Below are positions 22,419 to 31,758 of a stretch of DNA of 64,000 bases, piece after piece. Below the pieces are notes generated by a model that saw only the letters and a program-made list of their open reading frames with translations, was not told the DNA's origin and did no database searches. The translations under genes were made by a program, and so were the position numbers. The stretch spans positions 434,001 through 498,000 of the forward strand of contig NC_022549.1 of assembly GCF_000967915.1 (NCBI RefSeq), written 5' to 3'. This DNA comes from Paracholeplasma brassicae. Lineage in GTDB: Bacteria; Bacillota_I; Bacilli_A; Acholeplasmatales; UBA5453. Positions within the stretch are counted from its first letter, which is position 1. Every line of letters starts with the position of its first letter.

Positions 22419-25286
22419 ATGAAAAAAATCATGATCCTGCTGTTACTTGTGGCAATTCCTGCAGGAATATTTATCTTAAATATGGAAGAAGAAAGCGCTA
22501 CAATGCGTAGTTATAATGGTTCGATATACGAACTAGAGACAACTTCTAGTCTGACTTATGAAGCTTATAAAAAGAAATACGATCCGGTCTATCCGAATGA
22601 AGTCATTGAACTTGATTTGGATTTTTATACGTATGAAAACGGCCTAGTGTCAGATGATGCGCCGTATAAAGGATCATTTAAGGATGATTTGGGTGTTGAG
22701 AAAAACGGTCTATACGTTCCTGAATCAGGGGATGTGACATTTACTGTTGACGTAGATAAGGCTGGTTACTATAATTTGGGGCTAGACTATTACTCAATAC
22801 TTGGACGAAGTTCAAGCATTGAACGTCAAATTTTGATTAATGACGAATCACCATTCATCGAAGCTGAAAGTGTGACGCTCTTACGTCAATTCAAAGACGC
22901 GTATAAAGTCTCTGAAGGTCGTAAAGAAGGCATAAGTGACGTCAGACCAAAGCAAGTTGAAGTCCATTTATGGCAGACCGATACCTTTAAAGACCGCATA
23001 GGTTATTATAACGAAGCTTACGCATTTTATTTTAATGCCGGTGTAAATACCGTCACATTAAAATCGAAGAGAGAACCAGTCGTCATTGGTAGTCTTTATC
23101 TTTTCCAAGAAGAAAAACCAGTGAGCTATGATACCTACTATCAAACACATGTATCAAATGGTGCGAAAGTATCTCAGAAAAACCTAACCATTGAAGCGGA
23201 AGAAGCGTATTTAAAGAGTTCACCGTCTCTAAACCCAATTGCTGAGTTTTCAACCTCTAAGTTCACACCATATGAAGCATTTGTTACTAGATACAACGCG
23301 ATTGGTGGATATAACTGGCGCATTGCTGGTGATGAGATTACATGGCAAGCTAACGTCACAGAAGCTGGGTTTTACAAATTATCATTTAAAGTCATGCAAA
23401 ACTTCTCAAGCGGACAATCTTCGACAAGAAGTTTAAAAATTAATGGTGAAACGCCATTTTTAGAGGCTAATCAATTAGAATTCAAATACAATAGTAATTT
23501 AAGATACGTGACTGTTGGTGGCAAAGATGCAATGTATGTCTACCTTGATGAGGGATTAAATACCATCAGTTTATCTGCTAACATCGGTACTTATGGGCCA
23601 ATCGTTCAACGCGTCAACGTCTTGATTCAAGAGTTTAGAAGTTTTTACCGTGAAGTCGTAATGAGAACTGGTCTTAACCCGGATCCGTATCAAGATTATT
23701 TGTTAAAGAGATACGTCACTAACTTTGATGCTCGTTTAGAACACTTTGAAGAAGAGTTACAATCTTTAAGAAGTGACATTATCAAAATTAGTGGTGGTAG
23801 AAGCTCACTGATATCTGCGTTTGATCGAACATCAAATCAGGTTAAGAAGTTTATAACCGACGAGAAGAACGTTCAAAAAGGATTAAGAGAATTCGAACAA
23901 AACATTTCCGCATTGGGTTCTTGGGTTATCACAGTCTCTGAACAACCATTATCGATTGATCAAATCATATTATCAGGTGATAACTATAAATTGCCTAAAA
24001 TAAGCCAAAACATTTTCCAAAAATTTTGGCATGAGTTAACCTTATTCTTTGGTTCATTTAAAGACGATTCGGACTTTGGAACAGGCACAACCGTAGAAGG
24101 ACCTACAATTGAAGTGTGGATTGGGACTGGTAGAGATCAAACGACACTTTTAAGACAGTTAGTTGATGAATCCTTTACGACGCAAGAAGGCATTAACGTG
24201 AATCTCAAAATGGTTAATATGGGTGTCTTGCTACAAGCGACACTCTCAGGTAATGGTCCAGACGTTGCGATTGGCGTGGATCAAAAAATGCCAGTTAACT
24301 GGGGGATTCGTAACGCGATTGTTGACCTGTCTACGTTTGATGACTTTAGTGAAGTTTCTTCTTGGTTTAATCAATCCGCTTTGGAAGCGTTAAGTTTTAA
24401 CGGGCACACCTATGCACTACCTGATACAGAAGATTTCCTTGTGATGTTCTATCGCAAAGACATTTTAGAATCGGTAGGCATTAATCAATTACCAAAAACC
24501 TGGGAAGAGGTTATAGACATCTCCCCAATGTTACAAAAACGTTATTTAGAGTTCTACATTCCAGTCACTCAAGGGTCTATGTCAACGGTTTTATATGCAA
24601 TGATTAGACAAAATGGTGGGGATCTTTACATCGAAGAAGGTAAAGAGTCCGGTATGTTACAAAAACCAAACATAGATGCGTTTATGGATTTTACAAGATT
24701 ATTTACTGATTATGAGTTCGCACTTGAAGCGAACTTCGCTAACCGTTTTAGAAGCGGTGAGATGCCAATTGGGATTGCGAACTATTCGTTATATAATACG
24801 TTAAGCGTATTTGCACCAGAGATTTCAGGCCAATGGGATTATGGACTAATTCCAGGTAAAGTGGTAGACGGGGAGTTAATGCAACAAAGTGTATCAACCG
24901 TCACATCAAGTGTTATTATGGCAAATACCAAAGAAAAAGAAGCGTCTTGGACGTTCTTGAAGTGGTGGTTATCAAAAGACACACAAACCGATTATGCAAG
25001 AGGGATGGAAGCCATTATTGGTTCGGCCGCTAGATACCCTACAGCAAACATCGAAGCATTCGAACAATTGCCTTGGCCGATTAAAGACTACCTCATGTTA
25101 AAACAACAGCGTGAGTTAGCGGTTGGAATTCCAACCGTGCCAGGGGATTATATTGTAGGAAGACACATTGATAATGCCTTTAGGGCAGTATTAAATAGTA
25201 ACGTCTCTCCGCAAGACTCGCTCTATCATTACCATTTAAAGATTAATGAAGAGATCGCAAGAAAGAGAAAAGAGCTAGGCCTATGA
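22419..25286 (+). CDS. Membrane-anchored ABC solute-binding protein fused to N-terminal beta-sandwich-like domains
   Basis: A 955-residue protein. A hydrophobic N-terminal segment (MKKIMILLLLVAIPAGIFIL) without lipobox Cys anchors or exports it. Two related stretches of about 200 residues follow (about 40-260 and 261-410; shared patterns such as AGYYNL.., R.ILINDE.PF.EA and AG.Y.L.F), resembling CBM-type sugar-binding sandwiches. A coiled linker leads to a CUT1 solute-binding domain (about 565-955; GPDVAIGVDQ, YALPDTEDFLVMFYRKDILE, TWEEVIDI). ATG 22419 is used (GAGGTG 6 bp upstream). It overlaps the first permease by 4 bp, so it is its binding partner. Confidence 0.82.
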   Translation: MKKIMILLLLVAIPAGIFILNMEEESATMRSYNGSIYELETTSSLTYEAYKKKYDPVYPNEVIELDLDFYTYENGLVSDDAPYKGSFKDDLGVEKNGLYVPESGDVTFTVDVDKAGYYNLGLDYYSILGRSSSIERQILINDESPFIEAESVTLLRQFKDAYKVSEGRKEGISDVRPKQVEVHLWQTDTFKDRIGYYNEAYAFYFNAGVNTVTLKSKREPVVIGSLYLFQEEKPVSYDTYYQTHVSNGAKVSQKNLTIEAEEAYLKSSPSLNPIAEFSTSKFTPYEAFVTRYNAIGGYNWRIAGDEITWQANVTEAGFYKLSFKVMQNFSSGQSSTRSLKINGETPFLEANQLEFKYNSNLRYVTVGGKDAMYVYLDEGLNTISLSANIGTYGPIVQRVNVLIQEFRSFYREVVMRTGLNPDPYQDYLLKRYVTNFDARLEHFEEELQSLRSDIIKISGGRSSLISAFDRTSNQVKKFITDEKNVQKGLREFEQNISALGSWVITVSEQPLSIDQIILSGDNYKLPKISQNIFQKFWHELTLFFGSFKDDSDFGTGTTVEGPTIEVWIGTGRDQTTLLRQLVDESFTTQEGINVNLKMVNMGVLLQATLSGNGPDVAIGVDQKMPVNWGIRNAIVDLSTFDDFSEVSSWFNQSALEALSFNGHTYALPDTEDFLVMFYRKDILESVGINQLPKTWEEVIDISPMLQKRYLEFYIPVTQGSMSTVLYAMIRQNGGDLYIEEGKESGMLQKPNIDAFMDFTRLFTDYEFALEANFANRFRSGEMPIGIANYSLYNTLSVFAPEISGQWDYGLIPGKVVDGELMQQSVSTVTSSVIMANTKEKEASWTFLKWWLSKDTQTDYARGMEAIIGSAARYPTANIEAFEQLPWPIKDYLMLKQQRELAVGIPTVPGDYIVGRHIDNAFRAVLNSNVSPQDSLYHYHLKINEEIARKRKELGL

Positions 25287-26203
25287 CAATAAACAAGGAA
25301 TTTAAACAATCTTTATTTAAACAAATGAAAGCTAAGAAAGTTTATTATGGCATGATGGCTCCATTTTTGGTAATATTTTTCACATTTACCATATTACCAG
25401 TCATAATGAGTTTGTTCTTAAGCTTTACAACGTTTGATATGTTAAATCCACCTAAGTGGGTTTGGCTTGAAAATTATACGTATTTACTACTTCATGACGA
25501 CGTATTCTTAATTGCACTTAGAAATACATTGATCCTCGCAGTGATTATTGGACCAATCAGTTACGCTGCTTCATTCATTTTCGCTTGGTTAATTAATGAA
25601 TTACCACCGAAAATTCGCTGGATATTGACGGTTGTGTTTTATGCGCCATCGATTAGTGGCTCGGCATTCTTATTGTGGCAGTTAATCTTTAATGGGGATA
25701 TGTATGGGTATTTAAATGCATTTTTAATCAATTTAAACATCATTGATGCACCAATTCAATGGCTAAAAACACCAGCTTACGCACTACCTATCATTATTGT
25801 TGTGCAACTGTGGTTATCGCTGGGGATTAGTTTCTTATCGTTTGTTGCAGGGCTTCAAACTGTGGATAAATCCTTATATGAAGCTGCAGCAATTGATGGT
25901 ATAAGAAACCGTTGGCAAGAGTTGTGGTATGTCACATTACCACAAATGATGCCTCAATTGATGTTTGGTGCCTTAATGCAAATCACGTCATCGTTCGGGA
26001 TTGCCTCTGTTTCAACACAATTGTTAGGGTTTCCTTCAGTAGAGTATTCAGGACATACCATTGTCACTCACTTGATGGACTTTGGGGCTGGCTCACAACG
26101 TATGGAGCTGGGGTATGCATCAGCGATTGCGACTATTTTATTCTTGCTAATGATCGTTGCAAACCTTGGGGTTCAAAAAATCTTAAGAAGGGTAGGTACT
26201 TAA
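25283..26203 (+). CDS. ABC sugar transporter permease, UgpA/MalF type
   Basis: A 306-residue permease with six predicted helices and the CUT1 EAA loop YEAAAIDGIRNRWQELWYVT near residue 199. It overlaps the fused binding protein by ATGA and is 3 bp from its partner permease. The three form one importer lacking its own ATPase. Confidence 0.92.
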   Translation: MTINKEFKQSLFKQMKAKKVYYGMMAPFLVIFFTFTILPVIMSLFLSFTTFDMLNPPKWVWLENYTYLLLHDDVFLIALRNTLILAVIIGPISYAASFIFAWLINELPPKIRWILTVVFYAPSISGSAFLLWQLIFNGDMYGYLNAFLINLNIIDAPIQWLKTPAYALPIIIVVQLWLSLGISFLSFVAGLQTVDKSLYEAAAIDGIRNRWQELWYVTLPQMMPQLMFGALMQITSSFGIASVSTQLLGFPSVEYSGHTIVTHLMDFGAGSQRMELGYASAIATILFLLMIVANLGVQKILRRVGT

Positions 26204-26206
26204 GAG

Positions 26207-27115
26207 ATGAATCAAAATCAAATATCAGATTTAAAATTACAAAGTATCAAGAAAAAAAGAATTAAGAAAAAAGGAAAAAAACGTCTTAGTCGGTCTTGGC
26301 AAGGGGATTTGATGCTTAGTATCCTACTGATTGGATTTGGTCTGTTTAGTGCGTATCCGCTTGTCTTTACGATTGCTAATGCTTTTAAACCACTGGATGA
26401 AATTTTCTTATTTCCACCCAAATTGTTTCCAAGAAACTTTACACTTGGTAACTTTACATCGTTATTTAACTTAATTGGTAACACTCGAATTCCGATTTCT
26501 AGGTATTTTTATAACACGCTTGTCATTACTTTGGTTGGGGTTTCGGGTCACGTATTTTTAGCGGCACTTGCGGCTTATCCACTAGCGAAACAAAAGTTTC
26601 CGGGTAAAGCCTTAATCAATCAATTAATTGTTTACTCACTGATGTTTTCGACATTAGTAACAGCGGTACCTAACTACTTAGTTATTTCATGGTTAGGACT
26701 AATCGATACACATTTAGCTATTATCATTCCTTCGTGGGGATTTACCTTAGGGTTGTTTTTAATGAAACAATTTATGGTAACTATTCCAACCGAGTTGTTA
26801 GAAGCTGCGAAGATGGATGGTGCAGGCGAATATAAAGTCTTCTTTATCGTAGTGATGCCACTTGTGAAACCTGCGTGGTTGACCGTGATTATCTTGTTGT
26901 TCCAACAACTGTGGTCTACCGATGGTGGGGCTTATATTTTCACAGAAAACCTTAAACCACTGTCATTCGCATTACAACAAATTGTTGCCGGTGGGATTGC
27001 ACGAACAGGTGCTTCAGCAGCGGTAGCGTTATTAATGTTAGTTGTACCAATTACGGTATTTATTATTAGCCAATCACGTATCATTGATACGATGGCACAC
27101 TCAGGGATTAAGTAG
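26207..27115 (+). CDS. ABC sugar transporter permease, MalG/UgpE type
   Basis: A 302-residue permease. A very basic N-terminus (KKKRIKKKGKKRLSRSW) precedes six helices; the EAA loop is LLEAAKMDGAGEYKVFFIVV near residue 197. It pairs with the 25283 permease. It ends 8 bp before the NHL protein. The last residues (SQSRIIDTMAHSGIK) match the usual end of the family. Confidence 0.92.
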   Translation: MNQNQISDLKLQSIKKKRIKKKGKKRLSRSWQGDLMLSILLIGFGLFSAYPLVFTIANAFKPLDEIFLFPPKLFPRNFTLGNFTSLFNLIGNTRIPISRYFYNTLVITLVGVSGHVFLAALAAYPLAKQKFPGKALINQLIVYSLMFSTLVTAVPNYLVISWLGLIDTHLAIIIPSWGFTLGLFLMKQFMVTIPTELLEAAKMDGAGEYKVFFIVVMPLVKPAWLTVIILLFQQLWSTDGGAYIFTENLKPLSFALQQIVAGGIARTGASAAVALLMLVVPITVFIISQSRIIDTMAHSGIK

Positions 27116-27123
27116 GTGAATGT

Positions 27124-28560
27124 ATGAAGAAAACGTTAATATTTGTACTGACACTAACAGTAGTACTGGCCTCACAATTAAATTTAAAAGCTGCGTATAA
27201 TTACGCTTACTGGGATCAAATCGCATCAGCAGAATCGATGCATTTACTAAGAAACGTGGATAACTCAAATATTGTTGATACTAACGGTCTTAGAAATCCA
27301 ATTACACTTGGTGATTTAAGAGACGTGTTTGTTTATGAGAATAAGCTATATGTGTCAGATGCGACCTCTAATCAAATTCACATATTCAATAATGCATTTG
27401 AGTACGAGTCTTCACTACCTGAGGCTACAGACGAATTAGGTCAGTTGAATTCACCTCAAGGTATTTATGTATTTAAAGATCAATTATATGTGTCTGACTA
27501 CAACAACAACCGTATTGCTATTTTTTCACTGATAACTAAAAGACTCATTCAAGAAGTGAAAAATCCAAATGACGTGATTTTTGATAACTTAGAGTTTAAA
27601 CCACTTAGAGTAGCAGTTGACCGAACAGGTCGTATGAACGTCATTGCGTATAACGTGTTTGAAGGGGTAATGGAATTTGATCAAGAAGGTAATTTTAATC
27701 GTTACTTCGGAACAAATACCATCAGATTATCGGTTTTAGATGCGTTAATATACCGTTTTTCGACCAAAGAACAAAGAGATAAAATGGCACTTAAATTACA
27801 GTCGTCATTTACTTCGCTCGATATTGATTCTGATGGTTATATTTATACGGCTTCAAAAGCTGAATTTTGGCAACCGGTTAAAAAATTAAATTTCAAAGGT
27901 AGAGACGTCCTAGAAACGAAAGGGTATGTTGGTGTGGTTGGCGATGCCAAAACACAAGATACAGACACAAGAACGACGCAAGGGCCATCTCAAATCATTG
28001 ATGTGACGGTTCATAGTTCTAAAGAACGCTTTAGCATTTTAGATCAAAACCGTGGCCGTATATTTACTTATGATAAAGAGGGTAATTTATTATACATTTC
28101 TGCAAACAAAGGCAGTTTACAAAATGAATTGTCTGGTCCGACATCGATTGCTTATTTTGATGAATTAATTATTGTTACAGATAACATATCAAAAAGCATC
28201 AAAATATTTGAACCAGTGATGTTTGCTTCCTTAGTCAATGAAGCGGTATCAAGTTATCATGACATGGATTATGATAAAGCCAAAGAAACATGGCAAGAGG
28301 TTTTAAAGCTAAATTCAAACTATTTCTTAGCCTATGCAGGTATTGGAAGAGCAGAACTTAGAGAGGGTAACTATAAAGAGGCAATGAAAAACCTTGAACT
28401 CGGTTATGATTACTACAACTACTCTAAAGCGTATGAGCAGCACCGAAACAATAACTTAGCGATCTATTTACCTTATGTTTTAGTGGGTGGATTTGTGTTA
28501 TTCTCAGTTGGAATTGTGCGTTCGGTCAAACAAGCAGTTAAGCGTGAAGGAGATGAATAA
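27124..28560 (+). CDS. Secreted NHL-repeat/TPR membrane protein
   Basis: A 478-residue exported protein. A signal peptide (about 1-24) is followed by NHL-like beta-propeller repeats (about 55-370; repeated forms are KLYVSDATSNQIHIFN, QLYVSDYNNNRIAIFS and FSILDQNRGRIFTYD). A TPR-like segment (about 385-440; AKETWQEVLKLNSNYFLAYAGIG) and a C-terminal helix (YLPYVLVGGFVLFSVGI) follow. It lies in the importer operon before the YIP1 and DUF5696 genes, a grouping I associate with Firmicute sugar ABC clusters. It may organise the importer or bind glycan; this is not established. Confidence 0.75.
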   Translation: MKKTLIFVLTLTVVLASQLNLKAAYNYAYWDQIASAESMHLLRNVDNSNIVDTNGLRNPITLGDLRDVFVYENKLYVSDATSNQIHIFNNAFEYESSLPEATDELGQLNSPQGIYVFKDQLYVSDYNNNRIAIFSLITKRLIQEVKNPNDVIFDNLEFKPLRVAVDRTGRMNVIAYNVFEGVMEFDQEGNFNRYFGTNTIRLSVLDALIYRFSTKEQRDKMALKLQSSFTSLDIDSDGYIYTASKAEFWQPVKKLNFKGRDVLETKGYVGVVGDAKTQDTDTRTTQGPSQIIDVTVHSSKERFSILDQNRGRIFTYDKEGNLLYISANKGSLQNELSGPTSIAYFDELIIVTDNISKSIKIFEPVMFASLVNEAVSSYHDMDYDKAKETWQEVLKLNSNYFLAYAGIGRAELREGNYKEAMKNLELGYDYYNYSKAYEQHRNNNLAIYLPYVLVGGFVLFSVGIVRSVKQAVKREGDE

Positions 28561-28561
28561 A

Positions 28562-29245
28562 ATGTTTAAGCAAATTCAATCTAAATTACGTAACTATGAT
28601 TATGGCCAAGGCTTTAAGAATGTGCTAGAAGACTTCTTTAAGTTTCCACTTTATATACTCACGCATCCTTTTAAGGGATACGAGGACTTTAAGTATGAGA
28701 AAAAAGGAAAATACCACGTTGCGGTTATCTACATTCTCTTACTTGTTATAACAAATGCTTTAAAAGTAACCGGGTCAGGGTTTTTAGTAAGTGAACCGTT
28801 TGTTGGTGATTTCTCAATCGTCAAGACGTTTTTCTTAGTAGCCACACCCATTGTCTTACTCACAATAGGCAACTGGAGTATTACCTCATTATTTGATGGT
28901 AAAGGCAACATGGGAGAAATTTTCAAAGTGCTCTCATATGCCATTATTCCATTGGTATGGTTAGGGATTCCAATGACCATTGTCTCAAATTTCCTGATTC
29001 AAGAAGAACTTGCGATTTATATAGCAATTGGGGGATTATCGGTATTTCTTACTGGTTATCTTGGATTATTTGGTTTGTTAGTCGTTCACGAATACGGTTT
29101 ATTAAAAACACTAGTTACGATACTTGTTTCGTTAATTGCAGTTGCCGTAATTATCTTTATCGGTTTACTCATTTTAACGTTATTTCAACAATTGTCAGGA
29201 TTCATCAGTCAAGTTTACGATGAATTCATAATAAGAAATTCTTAG
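28562..29245 (+). CDS. YIP1-family membrane protein
   Basis: A 227-residue protein with five predicted membrane helices after a cytosolic N-terminus (FKFPLYILTHPFKGYEDFKY), matching the Yip1 domain pattern. ATG 28562 is chosen: AAGGAG lies 9 bp upstream, while ATG 28553 abuts it and a start at 28487 would be inside the previous gene. The previous gene's stop precedes it by one base. Function unknown; found with DUF5696 proteins next to sugar importers. Confidence 0.78.
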   Translation: MFKQIQSKLRNYDYGQGFKNVLEDFFKFPLYILTHPFKGYEDFKYEKKGKYHVAVIYILLLVITNALKVTGSGFLVSEPFVGDFSIVKTFFLVATPIVLLTIGNWSITSLFDGKGNMGEIFKVLSYAIIPLVWLGIPMTIVSNFLIQEELAIYIAIGGLSVFLTGYLGLFGLLVVHEYGLLKTLVTILVSLIAVAVIIFIGLLILTLFQQLSGFISQVYDEFIIRNS

Positions 29246-29253
29246 GAGGGTTT

Positions 29254-31758
29254 ATGAAAGCTAAAATAATTAAATACGGTGTAGCCCTTCTAATAATTCT
29301 TGGTTTGTCGTTGTTTGTATTAACCCAAGTGTTAGGACAAAAAACGGTTTATAAACCAAGACCTGCTTACGACAAGACAGGGTTTATAGAAAATGAGAAT
29401 TATTCAGAGGATGAAATCACTCTAGAAAACACAAGATTTAAATTGACACTACAAACAGAAGATACAAATTTTGAACTGCTTGATAAAGTGACAAATCAGA
29501 TTTGGTATTCGACACCCAAACACGATACACTAATCATTCCAGCAGACGCAAGAGAACTTTTCGTCTTATATTATGAAAGAAAAATAGAAGCATCCAAAAT
29601 GGTAAGTATCAATGATGAATCAATCAAATACAAAAACTATCAGTTTCGAGTTAAAGATAACCAACTTGAAGTGCTCTATGAAGTCGGTGGAAAGCATAAC
29701 TTAATGATGAGTGATTTACCTAGACAAATAGGTAAAGAAACATTTGAGCGTTTGATTTTAGAACCACTTGAAGAAAAAGGTCAAACAGATTCAACCATCA
29801 GACGTCAACTAGGCTTTTTAAAAGCACAGTTTAATTACGTCGAAAATGATAAGCGTTATTATTTAAAAGAATTAACGAGTCAGGATTCAATTGATATCGT
29901 TTATAATTTAATATTTAATGAATCGCTTTATACGTATGATCAATACATTGAGGATTCTATTACTTATGGGTTTGAAACATCTAAACAATTGCCATACTTT
30001 GAATTTTCAGTCACGTATCAATTGACTTCAAAAGGCTTAGAGGTACGCTTGAACAATGATTCAATCGTTGAAAGTGAAGATTTCCCGATTGCATACATTG
30101 ACCTACTCCCATTTTTTGGTTCTGGTAACTTAAACGATGAGGGATTTACAGTGCTTCCGGATGGCTCTGGTGTTTATATCGATCACAATAATCAAAAATA
30201 CAACACCGTCGGTTATGAAAAACGAATTTACGGCTCAGATATGAGTGTGGGCACCGCACATCAAATCAAACCCTCTAGTGGCGAACGTTTATCGTTTGCG
30301 ATGTATGGGTATGCAAAAAATGATTATGGTTTTATCAACGTCATTAAAGAAGGCGATCATATGACCACATTAAAGGCTGGCTTTCTAACCGAGTCATCTA
30401 GTGGCGTCTATGTGCATAAAATACCTTACGCAAACTATCGCTATTTTATTAGAGAAAGAGATGCGTTTATTTTCCAATCATCAACGTCGTCGCAAAGAGT
30501 CACTTCATGGAGTATCGACTACAATAAAGACGATTTTGTCTTTGAATATCAGTTCATCGAAGAAAGCAATCTAACGTATTACGACATGGTCAATGCTTAC
30601 CAAACGCATTTAGTTGACTTATATCAATTAGAAGAAATCACCAAACAAAAACAACTTCATGTGACCTTGCTTGGCGGTTACCTAGAGAAAAAATATTTCT
30701 TAGGGTTTCCTTATACGAGTGTTGAGGCATTAACCTCAACAAAAGGTGTTAGACAAATTAAAGATGATCTAATCGATTTAGGCATCGACCAATTTGATAT
30801 GACTTACCAGGGTTTTTCTAACAATGGGGTCAAACCAAGTGCGTACTTAGAAACTGATTACAATAAGAACATCACATCAAGAAAAGCACTAGAAAAATTG
30901 GTTAAAGATTTAAACAAAGAAGAGATTGATCTATTCTTAGAATTTTCAACCACATTTGCTTATACGGATCAGCATATAAATGTGAAAAAGGACGTCACGG
31001 AAAATATTTTCCATAAACCCGTGTATCGTTATCCATACGATGAAGCAACGCTACTTGCGGATAAATCAAAAACCATCAGTTATGTGTTAAACACAAGTGC
31101 TCAAAACAGGGTATTTTCTAACGTCATTAAAACGTCAAATCGTCTTGGTGCTACCCACATTTCATTAACGGACTTTGGTCAATCATTCGCATCGAATTTA
31201 AATAAAAAAGAAACGATGTTCCGTAATGAAATTGCGGCAAACCAAATGAGCATGATGAATCGTCTAGAAGATAAGAGTGTACAGCTTAGAAATCCAAACC
31301 AATATTTAATTGGACAAGCAAGTCAAATTCTTGATTTATCATTGAAGGGGACAATGCACCCAATCGTTGATTTTGATATTCCATTCATACCACTGGTTTT
31401 AAATGGCTATATGGATTTTGCAGGTAATTCAGTCAATATGGATGATTCAAAGAGTATTCATTGGCATTTATTAAAAGCGATTGAAACTGGCGCAAGCCTT
31501 CAATTTAGCTTTACAGCAGAAGAAACAACGAAGTTAGTCAAGACTGAATATAATTATTTGATTTCGACATACTATAAGTATTGGTTAGAAGATTTAAACA
31601 CAATGATGACTACCCTAGATGACTTAAATATTTTAAATCAAAAAGTCATCAATCACCAAGTATTAAACCCTCAAGGTTCAATCGTTGAGGTGACTTATCG
31701 AGATGGTAAAACCATTCGTATTAATTATGAAACAGAAAGTTATGTGGTGATGCCATGA
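29254..31758 (+). CDS. DUF5696 domain protein, membrane-anchored
   Basis: An 834-residue protein with an N-terminal membrane helix (GVALLIILGLSLFVLTQVLG) and a large outside part. The first half is beta-rich, with motifs such as VLPDGSGVYIDHNNQ and KPSSGERLSFAMYGYA; the second half looks like an alpha/beta barrel (LLGGYLEKKYFLGFPYTS, LGIDQFDMTYQGFSNNG, LGATHISLTDFGQSF), fitting DUF5696. The layout hints at a glycoside hydrolase-like protein, but no catalytic residues can be assigned. AGGAGG lies 5 bp upstream. It overlaps the next permease by ATGA. Confidence 0.75.
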   Translation: MKAKIIKYGVALLIILGLSLFVLTQVLGQKTVYKPRPAYDKTGFIENENYSEDEITLENTRFKLTLQTEDTNFELLDKVTNQIWYSTPKHDTLIIPADARELFVLYYERKIEASKMVSINDESIKYKNYQFRVKDNQLEVLYEVGGKHNLMMSDLPRQIGKETFERLILEPLEEKGQTDSTIRRQLGFLKAQFNYVENDKRYYLKELTSQDSIDIVYNLIFNESLYTYDQYIEDSITYGFETSKQLPYFEFSVTYQLTSKGLEVRLNNDSIVESEDFPIAYIDLLPFFGSGNLNDEGFTVLPDGSGVYIDHNNQKYNTVGYEKRIYGSDMSVGTAHQIKPSSGERLSFAMYGYAKNDYGFINVIKEGDHMTTLKAGFLTESSSGVYVHKIPYANYRYFIRERDAFIFQSSTSSQRVTSWSIDYNKDDFVFEYQFIEESNLTYYDMVNAYQTHLVDLYQLEEITKQKQLHVTLLGGYLEKKYFLGFPYTSVEALTSTKGVRQIKDDLIDLGIDQFDMTYQGFSNNGVKPSAYLETDYNKNITSRKALEKLVKDLNKEEIDLFLEFSTTFAYTDQHINVKKDVTENIFHKPVYRYPYDEATLLADKSKTISYVLNTSAQNRVFSNVIKTSNRLGATHISLTDFGQSFASNLNKKETMFRNEIAANQMSMMNRLEDKSVQLRNPNQYLIGQASQILDLSLKGTMHPIVDFDIPFIPLVLNGYMDFAGNSVNMDDSKSIHWHLLKAIETGASLQFSFTAEETTKLVKTEYNYLISTYYKYWLEDLNTMMTTLDDLNILNQKVINHQVLNPQGSIVEVTYRDGKTIRINYETESYVVMP

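Noticed and set aside
25912-26265. Plus-strand frame inside and past the permease gene
   Set aside because: Out-of-frame shadow of the permease with no ribosome site and unusual composition.
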